42,613 bases of DNA from Prevotella aurantiaca JCM 15754 (GTDB lineage: Bacteria > Bacteroidota > Bacteroidia > Bacteroidales > Bacteroidaceae): NCBI RefSeq assembly GCF_000614025.1, contig NZ_BAKF01000020.1, forward strand, positions 1 through 42,613, written 5' to 3'. A program made the translations under genes and the position numbers. A model generated the notes under the pieces. The model had not been told where the DNA came from and ran no database searches. It saw only the letters and a program-made list of their open reading frames with translations. The stretch's first letter is position 1, and each line of letters begins with the position of its first letter. Of the stretch, positions 17,415 through 25,857 are shown piece by piece.

Positions 17415-19454
17415 ATGAGATTATTGTCATTAACTTTACTTCTAGCCCTTGGAGTGAGCACAAAAGCAGAAACAACACAGAAAGATTCTATTCAAACCAT
17501 CAAAGGAGTAGAGATAACAGCGCGCCTTACACAGCGTGAAATCGTTCCAGCACAAAGCTTAAAGAGCATAGAACTGCAACGTCTCAATAGTCAGTCGGTG
17601 GCCGATGCTCTTCGATATTTCTCTGGTATTCAGTTAAAAGACTATGGTGGAGTAGGTGGAATCAAGACAGTGGATATCCGTAGTATGGGTACGCACCACT
17701 TAGGCATATTCTATGACGGCATAGAACTTGGCAATGCGCAGAACGGACAGATAGATCTTGGACAATTTTCGCTCGACAATATCGATGAGATATCGCTCTA
17801 TAATGGACAAAAAAGTGCTATTTTTCAGCCAGCATCCGACTTCGGAAATGCTGGTAGCGTGTATATTCGAACACGCAAACCCCGTTTTACTGATGGCAAA
17901 ACCTATAATTTAAAGTTGAAAGCAAAGTATGGTTCGAGCGATTTGGTGCGCCTTTCTGCTTTGTGGGAACAACGTCTTTCGTCTGCTGTCTCTACTTCGC
18001 TGAATGCCGAACATCTTACTTCAAGTGGTAAATACAAATTCAATTATCGCCGTGTAACACCAAGTGGAGATGTTGCTTACGACACAACAGCAATACGTCA
18101 GAATGGTGATATACGTGCAGACCGTGTCGATTTCAATGTAAATGGTATCTTGCAACGCGGCTATTGGAACACAAAAGTTTACTTCTACAATAGCCAACGC
18201 GGCATTCCTGGAGCCATTGTGAATAACGTTTGGCGCAGAGGAGAACGACAAGGCGACCTCAATTTCTTTGTGCAAAATCGTTTTCAAAAGGATATTACCG
18301 ATCGTTTCTCAACACAATGGTTGGCTAAATATGCCTTTTACCGCACGCATTATATAAACAAAGATACTACACAGCTACCTGCCGATAATCGTTTCTGGCA
18401 GCAAGAGTTCTATCTTTCTTCTGCCAATGCCTACGAAATATTGCCCAACTGGAGTGCTTCTATAAGCTATGACTTCCGTTGGAACAAACTCAATGCAGAT
18501 ACTTATCGCTTTGTTTTCCCCACACGCTTTTCTAATTTGATAAGTCTTGCCACTGCTTTTGAAGCTCGTTTCATACGTATTCAAGGTTCAGTGCTGGCTT
18601 CGTTCATACACGATAAACTCCATCCTAAGACTAGTTTAATGAACGGAATGAAGGCAAAAGATAACATAACTAAAGTCACTCCTGCACTCTTTATTGACTT
18701 CCCGTTGGTTGATAAGTATGAAAACGGTGTATCAACAAAGTTCTCTCTGCGCACGTTTGCTAAGCGTAGCTTCCGTATGCCAACGTTTAACGACCTGTAT
18801 TACACCGATTTGGGAAATTCAAACTTAAAGCCAGAGAGTGCAATGCAGTACGATTTCGGCATGGTTTTCAGTAAACAATACAACCAACAAGGCATTGTTC
18901 GTAACTTGTATTTGCAAGCTGATGGATATTATAACACCATACACGATAAGATTATAGCATACCCTAAAGGACAGCAGTTCCGCTGGACAATGCTTAATTT
19001 GGGTCGAGTTCACATTACAGGAGTAGATGTTATGGGCTCTATAACGCTTAAACCGCTAGCTTCAGATTTCTTGATTACAGGTCGTTTACAGTACACCTAT
19101 CAAGATGCAAGAGATGTTACTGATCCTTCTGATAGCTTTTATAAGCATCAGATTCCGTACATTCCGTACAACAGTGGGTCGGCTATTGTAAACCTTGCGT
19201 ACCATAACTGGACACTTAATTATAGCTTTATCTATTCGGGAAAGCGTTATAATCAGCAAGAAAACATACCGAACAATTATATGCAACCATGGTATACGAG
19301 CGACGTAAGTTTGCAATACGACTTCAAAGCGTTCGGTTCTAAGTGCAGAGCATTGCTAGAAATAAACAACATTCTTGACCAAAAATACGACGTTATCCTC
19401 AATTATCCAATGCCAGGCATTAACGGTGTGATTGGATTACAAGTAGAATTATAA
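17415..19454 (+). CDS. TonB-dependent outer-membrane receptor, BtuB-like
   Basis: A 679-residue outer-membrane receptor. A signal peptide (residues 1-19, ending TKA) is followed by the plug domain (about 30-155: VEITAR, SVADALRYFSGIQLKDYGG, VDIRSMG), then a long beta barrel with alternating aromatic strands. It resembles vitamin B12 receptors of the BtuB family in length and plug pattern. The main support for cobamide as substrate is the next two genes, which resemble the surface B12-binding protein BtuG and a protein often found with it. No carboxypeptidase-like N-terminal domain (as in SusC) is present. The 36-nt gap upstream leaves no room for a cobalamin riboswitch. Confidence 0.82.
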   Translation: MRLLSLTLLLALGVSTKAETTQKDSIQTIKGVEITARLTQREIVPAQSLKSIELQRLNSQSVADALRYFSGIQLKDYGGVGGIKTVDIRSMGTHHLGIFYDGIELGNAQNGQIDLGQFSLDNIDEISLYNGQKSAIFQPASDFGNAGSVYIRTRKPRFTDGKTYNLKLKAKYGSSDLVRLSALWEQRLSSAVSTSLNAEHLTSSGKYKFNYRRVTPSGDVAYDTTAIRQNGDIRADRVDFNVNGILQRGYWNTKVYFYNSQRGIPGAIVNNVWRRGERQGDLNFFVQNRFQKDITDRFSTQWLAKYAFYRTHYINKDTTQLPADNRFWQQEFYLSSANAYEILPNWSASISYDFRWNKLNADTYRFVFPTRFSNLISLATAFEARFIRIQGSVLASFIHDKLHPKTSLMNGMKAKDNITKVTPALFIDFPLVDKYENGVSTKFSLRTFAKRSFRMPTFNDLYYTDLGNSNLKPESAMQYDFGMVFSKQYNQQGIVRNLYLQADGYYNTIHDKIIAYPKGQQFRWTMLNLGRVHITGVDVMGSITLKPLASDFLITGRLQYTYQDARDVTDPSDSFYKHQIPYIPYNSGSAIVNLAYHNWTLNYSFIYSGKRYNQQENIPNNYMQPWYTSDVSLQYDFKAFGSKCRALLEINNILDQKYDVILNYPMPGINGVIGLQVEL

Positions 19455-19472
19455 TAAAAGAGATTAACTAAA

Positions 19473-20588
19473 ATGAAATTAAAACATATTCTTTATGGCT
19501 CATTGGTAGTTCTTTTAGCTGCCTCTTGCCGCGAAGACGATATCATTATCTACCCTTCTGAACACAGTATAGGCGAAGAAACGAAAACGAAATACGCAGG
19601 TCTTTACATCTTAAACGAAGGAAATATGGGGTCTAATAAGGCTACATTAGACTTCTTAGACTTAGATTCTGGAAAGTATTATCGCAATATCTTCCCCTCA
19701 CGCAACCCAAATCAGATTAAAGAACTGGGCGATGTAGGCAACGATGTTCAGATTTATGGAAACAGTTTGTGGCTTGTTATCAACCAATCCAATAAGGTTG
19801 AGGTTGCAAATGCCCGCACAGCGGTAAGCAGAGGACATGTAGATATACCTAATTGTCGCTATCTTACATTCCAAGATGGCTATGCTTACGTTAGTTCGTA
19901 CGTCGGAAAGATAAGCGAGAAGAGTGTTTTGGGCGCTGTTTATAAGGTAGACACAGCCTCATTAAAGGTAGTTGACAAGTGTACGGTGGGCTTTCAGCCC
20001 GAAGAACTCCTTATACAAGACGGCAAAATCTATGTTGCCAACAGCGGAGGATACAATGGTATGTCGTCATTAGGCTATGATCGTACTGTGAGTGTGATTG
20101 ATTTAAAGACCTTTACCGTAACGAAAACCATCGATGTCGGTATAAATCTGTTCCGTCTTCGTAGCGATAAATATGGGAAACTATGGGTTTCGTCACGTGG
20201 CGACTATGATAAGACACCTTCAAACCTCTATGTTCTTGACAACGATAAGGTAGAAAGCGAGCTGAATATAGCGGTAGACGGTTTCGATATGATAGGCGAT
20301 TCGCTTGTAACATATACTAATTTGAATGGCAAACCATTATTTAAGGTCTTGGATATACGCACTCATAAAGTAGTGGACAGCAACTTCTTGAAGGTGCCAG
20401 AGAAGTTTCCGATAAAGATTGCTTATGGTTTAATTATTCATCCAATTACTGGAGACATCTTTGTTATGGACGCAACCAACTACGTTTCAAGCGGAAAACT
20501 ATACTGTTTCGATAAATATGGAAATTACAAATGGCATACGCAAACCGGTGATATACCAGGGCACGGATGCTTTTTATTAAGAAAATAA
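19473..20588 (+). CDS. Surface lipoprotein, beta-propeller, BtuG-like
   Basis: A 371-residue lipoprotein. The lipobox LAASC places the acylated Cys at 19, and the next residues REDD are charged and acidic, which in Bacteroidota is compatible with the surface export signal. The remainder shows YncE-type seven-bladed propeller repeats (for example GYAYVSSYVG, GKIYVANSGGYN, DRTVSVIDLKTFTVTKTIDVG, KLWVSSRGDYD). From family knowledge, BtuG is a high-affinity cobamide-capturing lid of BtuB in gut Bacteroides, and the gene position 18 nt after the receptor fits. The ligand is inferred, not shown. Confidence 0.8.
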   Translation: MKLKHILYGSLVVLLAASCREDDIIIYPSEHSIGEETKTKYAGLYILNEGNMGSNKATLDFLDLDSGKYYRNIFPSRNPNQIKELGDVGNDVQIYGNSLWLVINQSNKVEVANARTAVSRGHVDIPNCRYLTFQDGYAYVSSYVGKISEKSVLGAVYKVDTASLKVVDKCTVGFQPEELLIQDGKIYVANSGGYNGMSSLGYDRTVSVIDLKTFTVTKTIDVGINLFRLRSDKYGKLWVSSRGDYDKTPSNLYVLDNDKVESELNIAVDGFDMIGDSLVTYTNLNGKPLFKVLDIRTHKVVDSNFLKVPEKFPIKIAYGLIIHPITGDIFVMDATNYVSSGKLYCFDKYGNYKWHTQTGDIPGHGCFLLRK

Positions 20589-20599
20589 ACAATATATAC

Positions 20600-21607
20600 A
20601 TGATGAAAAGACTTTATTTATCAATGGCATTTATGTCATTATCGGCACTTTTGAGTGCTCAAAACTCTCCTTATATAAAAGGAGTAGACGAGTATGTGCC
20701 TGCGCCAGGGCAGTTTGTAAACAAGTTACCTGAACTTACAGAGAACGATACACCCGAAACGGCAGCACAAGCGTGTACAAATGAAATTGCAGGAAAGCAG
20801 CAAGGTGGTCTTATAACATTGGGTGCTTATGGCGGATATATTACCTTTCACTTCGATCATCCTATTATAAATGTACAAGGAGCACCCGATTTTATAGTCT
20901 ATGGTAATTCTTTTGAGAATAGTTCAGAGCCAGGAATAGTAATGGTAATGAAGGATGTAAACGGCAACGGAAAGCCAGATGACACATGGTACGAGCTATC
21001 GGGAAGTGCCGATGTAGATAGTATTGGCAAGGTAAAATACAATTACGAAATTACTTATACGCCTAATCCGATGCAACCAATACCTTGGACCGACAACCAA
21101 GGAGGTAGCGGAACGATTGAGCGTTTAACCTACCATACTCAAGAATATTACCCACTTTGGATAAAGAAACCGCTGACTTTTAAAGGAACTTTGCTTCCTT
21201 CTGGAAGCTATACTAACGAAAAAGGCTGGTGGGTACAGAATGCTTTGCGTTATGGCTATGTAGACAATCTGCCTAACGATAAGACCGAAGGCTTTAACAT
21301 AGAGAATGCAGTAGATGCCAACAGAAAGCCTGTAAAGTTAGACCAGATAGACTTTGTACGCGTTTATTGTGCTGTAAACGACCAATGTCCTAAGCCTAAT
21401 TGGACGGGAGAGCTTTCTACTGAAGTAAAAGGTGCAGAAGATTTGCACCCTACTGCTACAAAGATTGATGCACCACTCAATTCTAACGAGGAAACAACTG
21501 TGGTGGCAATTTACACCATTGAGGGTAAGAAAGTTACAGAATTGCAACGCGGTTTGAATATCGTTAAGATGGCAAATGGAAAGGTTAGAAAAGTTTTAGT
21601 TAAATAA
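20600..21607 (+). CDS. Exported cell-surface protein of the cobamide-type locus
   Basis: The frame opens at 20567 inside the previous gene, but ATG at 20600 gives a proper signal peptide (MMKRLYLSMAF... ending LSAQ) and 335 residues. The mature part starts with GVDEYVPAPGQFVNKLPEL and includes GGYITFHFDHPI, DFIVYGNSFENSSEPGIVMV, GNGKPDDTWYELSG and WTDNQGG. These fit a Bacteroidetes cell-surface family found beside BtuB/BtuG genes. There is no lipobox. The C-terminal segment (ELQRGLNIVKM then RKVLVK) matches the tail of the leucine-rich repeat protein at 29177, so it may be a secretion or anchoring signal. A terminator follows. Confidence 0.78.
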   Translation: MMKRLYLSMAFMSLSALLSAQNSPYIKGVDEYVPAPGQFVNKLPELTENDTPETAAQACTNEIAGKQQGGLITLGAYGGYITFHFDHPIINVQGAPDFIVYGNSFENSSEPGIVMVMKDVNGNGKPDDTWYELSGSADVDSIGKVKYNYEITYTPNPMQPIPWTDNQGGSGTIERLTYHTQEYYPLWIKKPLTFKGTLLPSGSYTNEKGWWVQNALRYGYVDNLPNDKTEGFNIENAVDANRKPVKLDQIDFVRVYCAVNDQCPKPNWTGELSTEVKGAEDLHPTATKIDAPLNSNEETTVVAIYTIEGKKVTELQRGLNIVKMANGKVRKVLVK

Positions 21608-21644
21608 GACAAGCGAAAAACAATTTAAATAACAAGTTAATAAA

Positions 21645-21687
21645 GGCAAGTTGCAAAGGAAAACAGCAGCTTGCCCTTTTTGTTTTT
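21645..21687 (+). terminator. Rho-independent terminator after the receptor operon
   Basis: GGCAAGTTGC (21645-21654) pairs with GCAGCTTGCC (21666-21675) with one wobble; CTTTTTGTTTTT follows closely. The rest of the gap to 21810 is AT-rich and shows nothing else. Confidence 0.88.
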
Positions 21688-21810
21688 CTATTTCTTTTCC
21701 TTTAAAGGGGATTGCTGTTAAGAACAAAACACACTAAAAGATAGCTGAATTTGTGAATAAAGAATTAATATAGTACTTATTACAATAGGTATTAAGATAG
21801 AAAGAGTACC

Positions 21811-21841
21811 TTTATATTTGGTTAAAAAATCAGTATTTTTG
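21811..21841 (+). promoter_or_regulatory. Promoter of the Cys-heptad protein gene
   Basis: A perfect -7 box, TATTTTTG, lies at 21834-21841. A near -33 element (TTTA, 21811-21814) is 19 nt upstream. The predicted leader is about 60 nt. Confidence 0.55.
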
Positions 21842-21909
21842 ACTCTGATAAATCATAAGAAAATATTTAGATAGTATAAATAAAATAAAGCAATAAACAT
21901 TAAACGAAC

Positions 21910-22480
21910 ATGAAGAAACTATGTTTGGGATTCTTGGCAATGGGTATTTTGACCCTTGCACCAGCTACTATGGTAGCATCAAACAGCAACAATATAGTGA
22001 ACGATTGCCCTGAAGGGGCTAAGAAAGTAGACCCAAAGACATTTACAGATAAGCTTGTAAAGGACTTAAATCTTACTGAAAGTCAGACTAAAGACCTTTT
22101 AGAACTTAACACAAAGTACGCCGATTTACTGGCTTCTCCGCATGGAAATATCCATTGCAAGAAAGCTGAAGGTCATTGCAAAATGGCTGAAGGACATTGT
22201 AAGAAAGTAGATGGCGAATGCAAGAAAGCGGAAGGACAATGCAAGCAGTCAGATGCTCAAAGCAAGAAGATGGAAGGCGAATGCAAGAAAGGCGAAGCTA
22301 ACCAATGCGACAAAACAAGGCAAAGCAAACTGCAAGAGTGAGGGTGCTAAATGCGATAAGCAGAAAATGGCAATGCATTCAGAACACGCAAAAGAGATGA
22401 TGGCAAAGCATTCAGCTTACCTTGAAGGTTTAAAGAAGATTTTAACCGATAGCCAATATCAGCAATTACTTAATATGTAA
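21910..22480 (+). pseudogene. Exported Spy-like protein with Cys/Lys heptad repeats, frameshifted
   Basis: The first frame (21910-22341) and second frame (from 22211) join if one A is removed from the AAAA at 22312-22315, giving a 189-residue protein. It has a signal peptide ending MVAS (residues 21-24). A helical part with LTESQ (55-59) precedes a heptad array with Cys at 83, 90, 97, 104, 111, then Ser at 118 and Cys at 125, 133, 141 and 148. Each unit resembles HCKKAEG. A second helix ends with YLEGLKKILTDSQYQQLL. Paired LTxxQ helices are typical of Spy/CpxP-like periplasmic proteins; I know of no such Cys array in them. Metal or redox sensing is plausible but unproven. As written, the first frame ends early after CDK. 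The insertion may be a sequencing error or a slippage mutation. Confidence 0.75.
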
Positions 22481-22521
22481 TTCGTTTACCCTCAATAAAA
22501 TAGGGTAAGAAACATAACCCA

Positions 22522-22570
22522 AAGAAACTGTGTTAAGTGAATAATACGACTTAACACAGTTTCTTTTTAT
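22522..22570. terminator. Bidirectional terminator hairpin
   Basis: AAGAAACTGTGTTAAGT pairs perfectly (17 bp) with ACTTAACACAGTTTCTT, and TTTTTA follows on the plus strand. It lies between the plus-strand Cys-heptad gene and the minus-strand WG-repeat gene and could serve both. Confidence 0.88.
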
Positions 22571-22724
22571 ATGGAAGATATGTTGCTTTACTATGCATAT
22601 GCTTTAGTAAAGATAGTAAAACCTTAATGATAATAACCTGATTTAAGGGCGAAGAAATGCCGGTAAAAATGTAAAGATTTTGCAGGAATGGTACTGTTGT
22701 GTAACGTTCTTATTATCAGTGTCT

Positions 22725-22829
22725 TGTAATAGTGTCTGTTTTGCGTTGTAAAACAGGCACTTTTGTCGAGCAAAACAAGCTATATTGCATCGCAAAACAG
22801 GTACTATTGCAATACAAAACAATAATCAT
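22725..22829. repeat. 22-nt repeat array, copy B (about 4 units)
   Basis: Consecutive units begin at 22742, 22764, 22786 and 22808, exactly 22 nt apart. The best unit reads TGCGTTGTAAAACA then GGCACTTT. A half unit TGTAATAGTGTCTGTTT precedes them. The last unit is degenerate. It sits in a convergent intergenic region of 492 nt that otherwise holds only the terminator at 22522 and AT-rich DNA. Confidence 0.85.
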
Positions 22830-22972
22830 CGTTTTGTACTTGTATTTTTCTTTACAAACAGTAGAGGCTGTATTTGATAGTTAGACGGCTATTTTGAAGT
22901 AAAAAGAAGATGTATTCAGTTACATTGAAGTACAATTATTATGCCTTGACAGGATTTAGAATACGGCTTTTA

Positions 22973-24346
22973 TTATTCCCTTTTTATTTCCTTTAAGTTG
23001 CAATCTAATTCAGGATTGTTTCTGCTTATGTCCATAATTTGGAAAGAATCGCTGTAAGCAATAATAGGGTGGGGAATCATACCATAGATGATTTCGTTCT
23101 TTAAATTAACGATACCATATTGATAATCTTTCTTTACAACAAACTTATTTCCACACGAAGGGTACAGCGGCTCGTCGTATATGCAAGGAATAAACACCTT
23201 ATCGTTTTTGTCAACAAGACCATATTTCCCATTCAGACTTACTGTAAAAAGACTGTCTTCGGTCGATTCTGAAATGTCTTCATATTTAAAAGGAAAGACC
23301 AACTCAAGTGTTACTTTATTTAAAAAGGCAGCTTTCCCTTCTTTTTTAATTAAGGCATACGGACCGCTCGACTCTCTTATATGGTCGAAATGCAGCGAAT
23401 GAAAAATGCTATTGTCTTTCAGTGAGTAAAGCATATACCCCTCTTCGTCTTCTAAAGTAATATGGTCGCGTATGTAAATGTTTGAATACGATTTATATTT
23501 AAGTGGGGTTATGACCTCGTTAGAAAGACTGATTACTCCATAGAGCGAGTTATGTTGCACAACAAGATAATCAGTTGTGCCACTCGAAATATTGTAGTAT
23601 GGAGCCATACTTTCGTATTGTGGACTTACCAATACATTGCCTTCAATGTCTAACAAACCATTTTTTCCGTTCTTATCTTCAAATATAAAATAATTTATGC
23701 TCTTAGAATCACCATTTTGTTTTATCCAGTTGGTTATCTTATCTTTTATTGTAATACCTTTTATTAGCGTCTGTTTGTGCTTCATGAGATAGCCTTTTTC
23801 GTTACCTTTAATTAAGATTTGGTGTTGGTCAGCATACTTTACTTCATCGTATTCTGGCTGTATCATACAGTCGCCTTTAGCATTAAACATACCATATTTG
23901 CCCTTTTCTTTCACAACAAAGTCGGGGTCTAAGTTCCAATCTCTGTACAAATAGATAATTTCTTCGTATTTTGTAGGCAGCACTTTCTTTCCATCAAAGG
24001 TATAAATACCTTGTTTTCCATTCAGAAAAACCTTCCAAAAGAAATTGCCAAAAGCCTCCATTCTGTTGTATTTCATTGGTATAACTTCCTCTCCCTTGCC
24101 GCTGTAAACTCCTTTCAGCTTGTTTTTAGTAATGATAAACAAGCTGCTTTGTATGCGTTTAATGCTATCAAGATCATTTAAAAGTCGTTTGCCTTCCGAT
24201 GTGTAAAGCGCAAATTTCCCTGTTTTCTCATCTTTTTTAATGTTCCGATCGTTTACTTCTGTTGCTACTGACACAGCTATTTGAGCCTTAGCACCCAGCC
24301 AACAGAGCAGGAAAAGCATGGAAATTATTGTTTTAAGAGTCTTCAT
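22973..24346 (-). CDS. Exported WG-repeat protein
   Basis: A 457-residue protein with a signal peptide (ending AKAQ at residues 19-22). The mature part consists of WG-type beta repeats, each near 40-50 residues with a G-K-x-G-hydrophobic core followed by a position such as PxYDE: GKQGIYTFDGKKVLPTKYEE, GKYGMFNAKG, GKNGLLDIEG, GKYGLVDKND, YQYGIVNLKN. Such proteins are common, exported and of unknown function in Bacteroidota. A TACCTTTG -7 box lies 38-45 nt upstream of the start. It is read separately from the dps gene, which carries its own terminator. Confidence 0.85.
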   Translation of the reverse strand: MKTLKTIISMLFLLCWLGAKAQIAVSVATEVNDRNIKKDEKTGKFALYTSEGKRLLNDLDSIKRIQSSLFIITKNKLKGVYSGKGEEVIPMKYNRMEAFGNFFWKVFLNGKQGIYTFDGKKVLPTKYEEIIYLYRDWNLDPDFVVKEKGKYGMFNAKGDCMIQPEYDEVKYADQHQILIKGNEKGYLMKHKQTLIKGITIKDKITNWIKQNGDSKSINYFIFEDKNGKNGLLDIEGNVLVSPQYESMAPYYNISSGTTDYLVVQHNSLYGVISLSNEVITPLKYKSYSNIYIRDHITLEDEEGYMLYSLKDNSIFHSLHFDHIRESSGPYALIKKEGKAAFLNKVTLELVFPFKYEDISESTEDSLFTVSLNGKYGLVDKNDKVFIPCIYDEPLYPSCGNKFVVKKDYQYGIVNLKNEIIYGMIPHPIIAYSDSFQIMDISRNNPELDCNLKEIKRE

Positions 24347-24384
24347 TTTATACCCAGTATTACTTGTCTGATAGTTTTAAAATG

Positions 24385-24392
24385 CAAAGGTA
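24385..24392 (-). promoter_or_regulatory. -7 box of the WG-repeat gene
   Basis: The plus strand reads CAAAGGTA, which is TACCTTTG on the minus strand, a perfect TAnnTTTG box. The -33 element is weak. Confidence 0.5.
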
Positions 24393-24427
24393 AAGATAAA
24401 AAAACAAAGATTCGATGCTACCATATA

Positions 24428-24465
24428 ACAAAAAAGAGAATGCACCTGAATAGATACATTCTCTT
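24428..24465 (-). terminator. Rho-independent terminator of dps
   Basis: On the minus strand AAGAGAATG and CATTCTCTT (24457-24465 and 24434-24442) form a nine-base-pair stem followed by TTTTTTG. Confidence 0.8.
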
Positions 24466-24491
24466 GAAAATTAAAACTTTATGACCGTTGC

Positions 24492-25001
24492 TTACTTAAC
24501 TTCGCAACCACATTCACTCTTATGGTGGTGTTCAGCAAAAGCAAGGAGCATCCAAACAGTCTTCTCTTGTGCTGCGATGTAACCTGTCATGAGGTCTGCA
24601 GTAACGTCATCGTTAGCCTCGCCAGCCAATGCTATGAGTGCACGTTCTTGTGCAATGAGATTCTTGAAGTATCCTAAGATAAGCTCTATTGCCTCTTTAC
24701 CACATTCAACCTTGCTGAGTTCCTTAATCGTTTCAATCTTTAAATATTCACTAAACTTACTTTCTGGAGTACCGCCCAGCTGCAAAATGCGCTCTGCAAT
24801 CTCGTCTACTTGTTCAGCAGCGCTATTATACATCTCTTCATATTTAGCATGCATAATGAAGAAACTATGTCCTTTCACGTTCCAATGAAGATTGCGCAAG
24901 TTGGTATAATAGATTTGGAAATCAGCTAACAACTTTGCAAGTGCTTCTCTAACCTTACTTACTTTACTCTCTTCTAAACCGATAAATTCTAAATTCTTCA
25001 T
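24492..25001 (-). CDS. dps: Dps-family ferritin (DNA protection during starvation)
   Basis: A 169-residue Dps/miniferritin that oxidises ferrous iron with peroxide, stores iron and shields DNA. The frame is open upstream, but the ATG at 25001 gives the usual start MKNLEFIGL. The ferroxidase ligands fit NLHWNVKGHSFFIMHAKYEEMY and AEQVDEIAERI (about residues 37-70). The C-terminal tail HHHKSECGCEVK has extra His and Cys and could bind metal. In other Bacteroides, dps is OxyR-controlled; I could not identify an OxyR site. A minus-strand -7 box is at 25047-25054. Confidence 0.93.
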   Translation of the reverse strand: MKNLEFIGLEESKVSKVREALAKLLADFQIYYTNLRNLHWNVKGHSFFIMHAKYEEMYNSAAEQVDEIAERILQLGGTPESKFSEYLKIETIKELSKVECGKEAIELILGYFKNLIAQERALIALAGEANDDVTADLMTGYIAAQEKTVWMLLAFAEHHHKSECGCEVK

Positions 25002-25046
25002 ACTCTTTTCTTTTTTATTTATTATTCTTTTGTTTGTTTTCTGATG

Positions 25047-25054
25047 CAAAGTTA
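25047..25054 (-). promoter_or_regulatory. -7 box of dps
   Basis: The plus strand reads CAAAGTTA, which is TAACTTTG on the minus strand. A weak TTGG lies about 20 nt further upstream. The rest of the gap to 25320 holds no gene that I can support. Confidence 0.5.
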
Positions 25055-25320
25055 AGCCTTTTCTACATAGCTACCAATCGACTTTATCTATACAGAAATA
25101 GATTTAATCAATATCGTTTGATAATTATCTGAATAATAAGAGTTTATATATATGAAAGAAAACTGAAAGCAATGCTGTCTTTTTTGAATAGGGATAGAGC
25201 AAGGGGAGTTTTTCAGAAGTATTGATGTGTTGTGGAAATTGCGATTGTGTATTAACTCCAAACAGTAATGAAAAAGGAGAAAGAATAATGTAGGTGCAAT
25301 GACTTATTACTTGTTTGAAT

Positions 25321-25359
25321 AAAAAAAATCCCCACAAACAAATGATGTTTGTGGGGATT
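25321..25359 (-). terminator. Rho-independent terminator of rpsO
   Basis: AAATCCCCACAAACA (25325-25339) pairs perfectly with TGTTTGTGGGGATTT (25345-25359). Read on the minus strand it is followed by a run of at least seven T. It lies 18 nt after the rpsO stop. Confidence 0.93.
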
Positions 25360-25377
25360 TGTATGCTTTCCGAAATC

Positions 25378-25653
25378 TTACTTACGAAGACCAAGAGCCT
25401 TAACGATAGCACGATAGCGCTCAATATCGCGTTCGTACAAATAGTCAAGAAGCGCACGACGCTTACCTACAAGACGAGTAAGAGAACGAGTTGTAACGAA
25501 GTCCTTGCGGTTCTTCTTAACGTGTTCAGTCAAGTGCTTGATGCGATAGGTAAACAATGCAATCTGACTTTCAGCTGAACCAGTGTCTTCTACCTTCTGT
25601 GCTTTGCCGTATTGGCCGAAGATTTCTTCTTTCTTTTCTTTACTTAAATACAT
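25378..25653 (-). CDS. rpsO: 30S ribosomal protein S15
   Basis: A 91-residue ribosomal protein that binds 16S rRNA early in 30S assembly. The family pattern is clear: GSAESQIALFTYRIKHLTEHVKKNRKDF, RSLTRLVGKRRALLDYL and RYRAIVKALGLRK. It is a single-gene unit, with its own strong terminator and a promoter facing away from typA. A leader of about 100 nt is predicted from the -7 box at 25764-25771; whether it carries an autoregulatory S15 site is unknown. Confidence 0.97.
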   Translation of the reverse strand: MYLSKEKKEEIFGQYGKAQKVEDTGSAESQIALFTYRIKHLTEHVKKNRKDFVTTRSLTRLVGKRRALLDYLYERDIERYRAIVKALGLRK

Positions 25654-25763
25654 AATAATTGTTGATTAATGTTGTTTGCAATTACATCTTTCTATTGTTA
25701 AAAGCCGCCTTAATCGAAACGGTTCACAATGTCAAATGCATCGGTATTTCCGAAAATGCGTTG

Positions 25764-25771
25764 CAAAGTTA
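25764..25771 (-). promoter_or_regulatory. -7 box of rpsO
   Basis: The plus strand reads CAAAGTTA, TAACTTTG on the minus strand. The typA -7 box at 25815-25822 points the other way, so the two promoters are divergent within 60 nt. Confidence 0.5.
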
Positions 25772-25814
25772 CAACATTTTATTTATTCCACAATACTTTT
25801 ACGATTATTATTTG

Positions 25815-25822
25815 TACTTTTG
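25815..25822 (+). promoter_or_regulatory. -7 box of typA
   Basis: TACTTTTG is a perfect TAnnTTTG box 36-43 nt before the start codon. No clear TTTG -33 box is at the expected distance. Confidence 0.5.
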
Positions 25823-25857
25823 CACGCACATTTTACTTAGGAATTAAGACATAATAA

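Noticed and set aside
25125..25457. 110-residue minus-strand frame at the 3' end of rpsO
   Set aside because: It overlaps rpsO and its terminator; composition does not look like a real protein.
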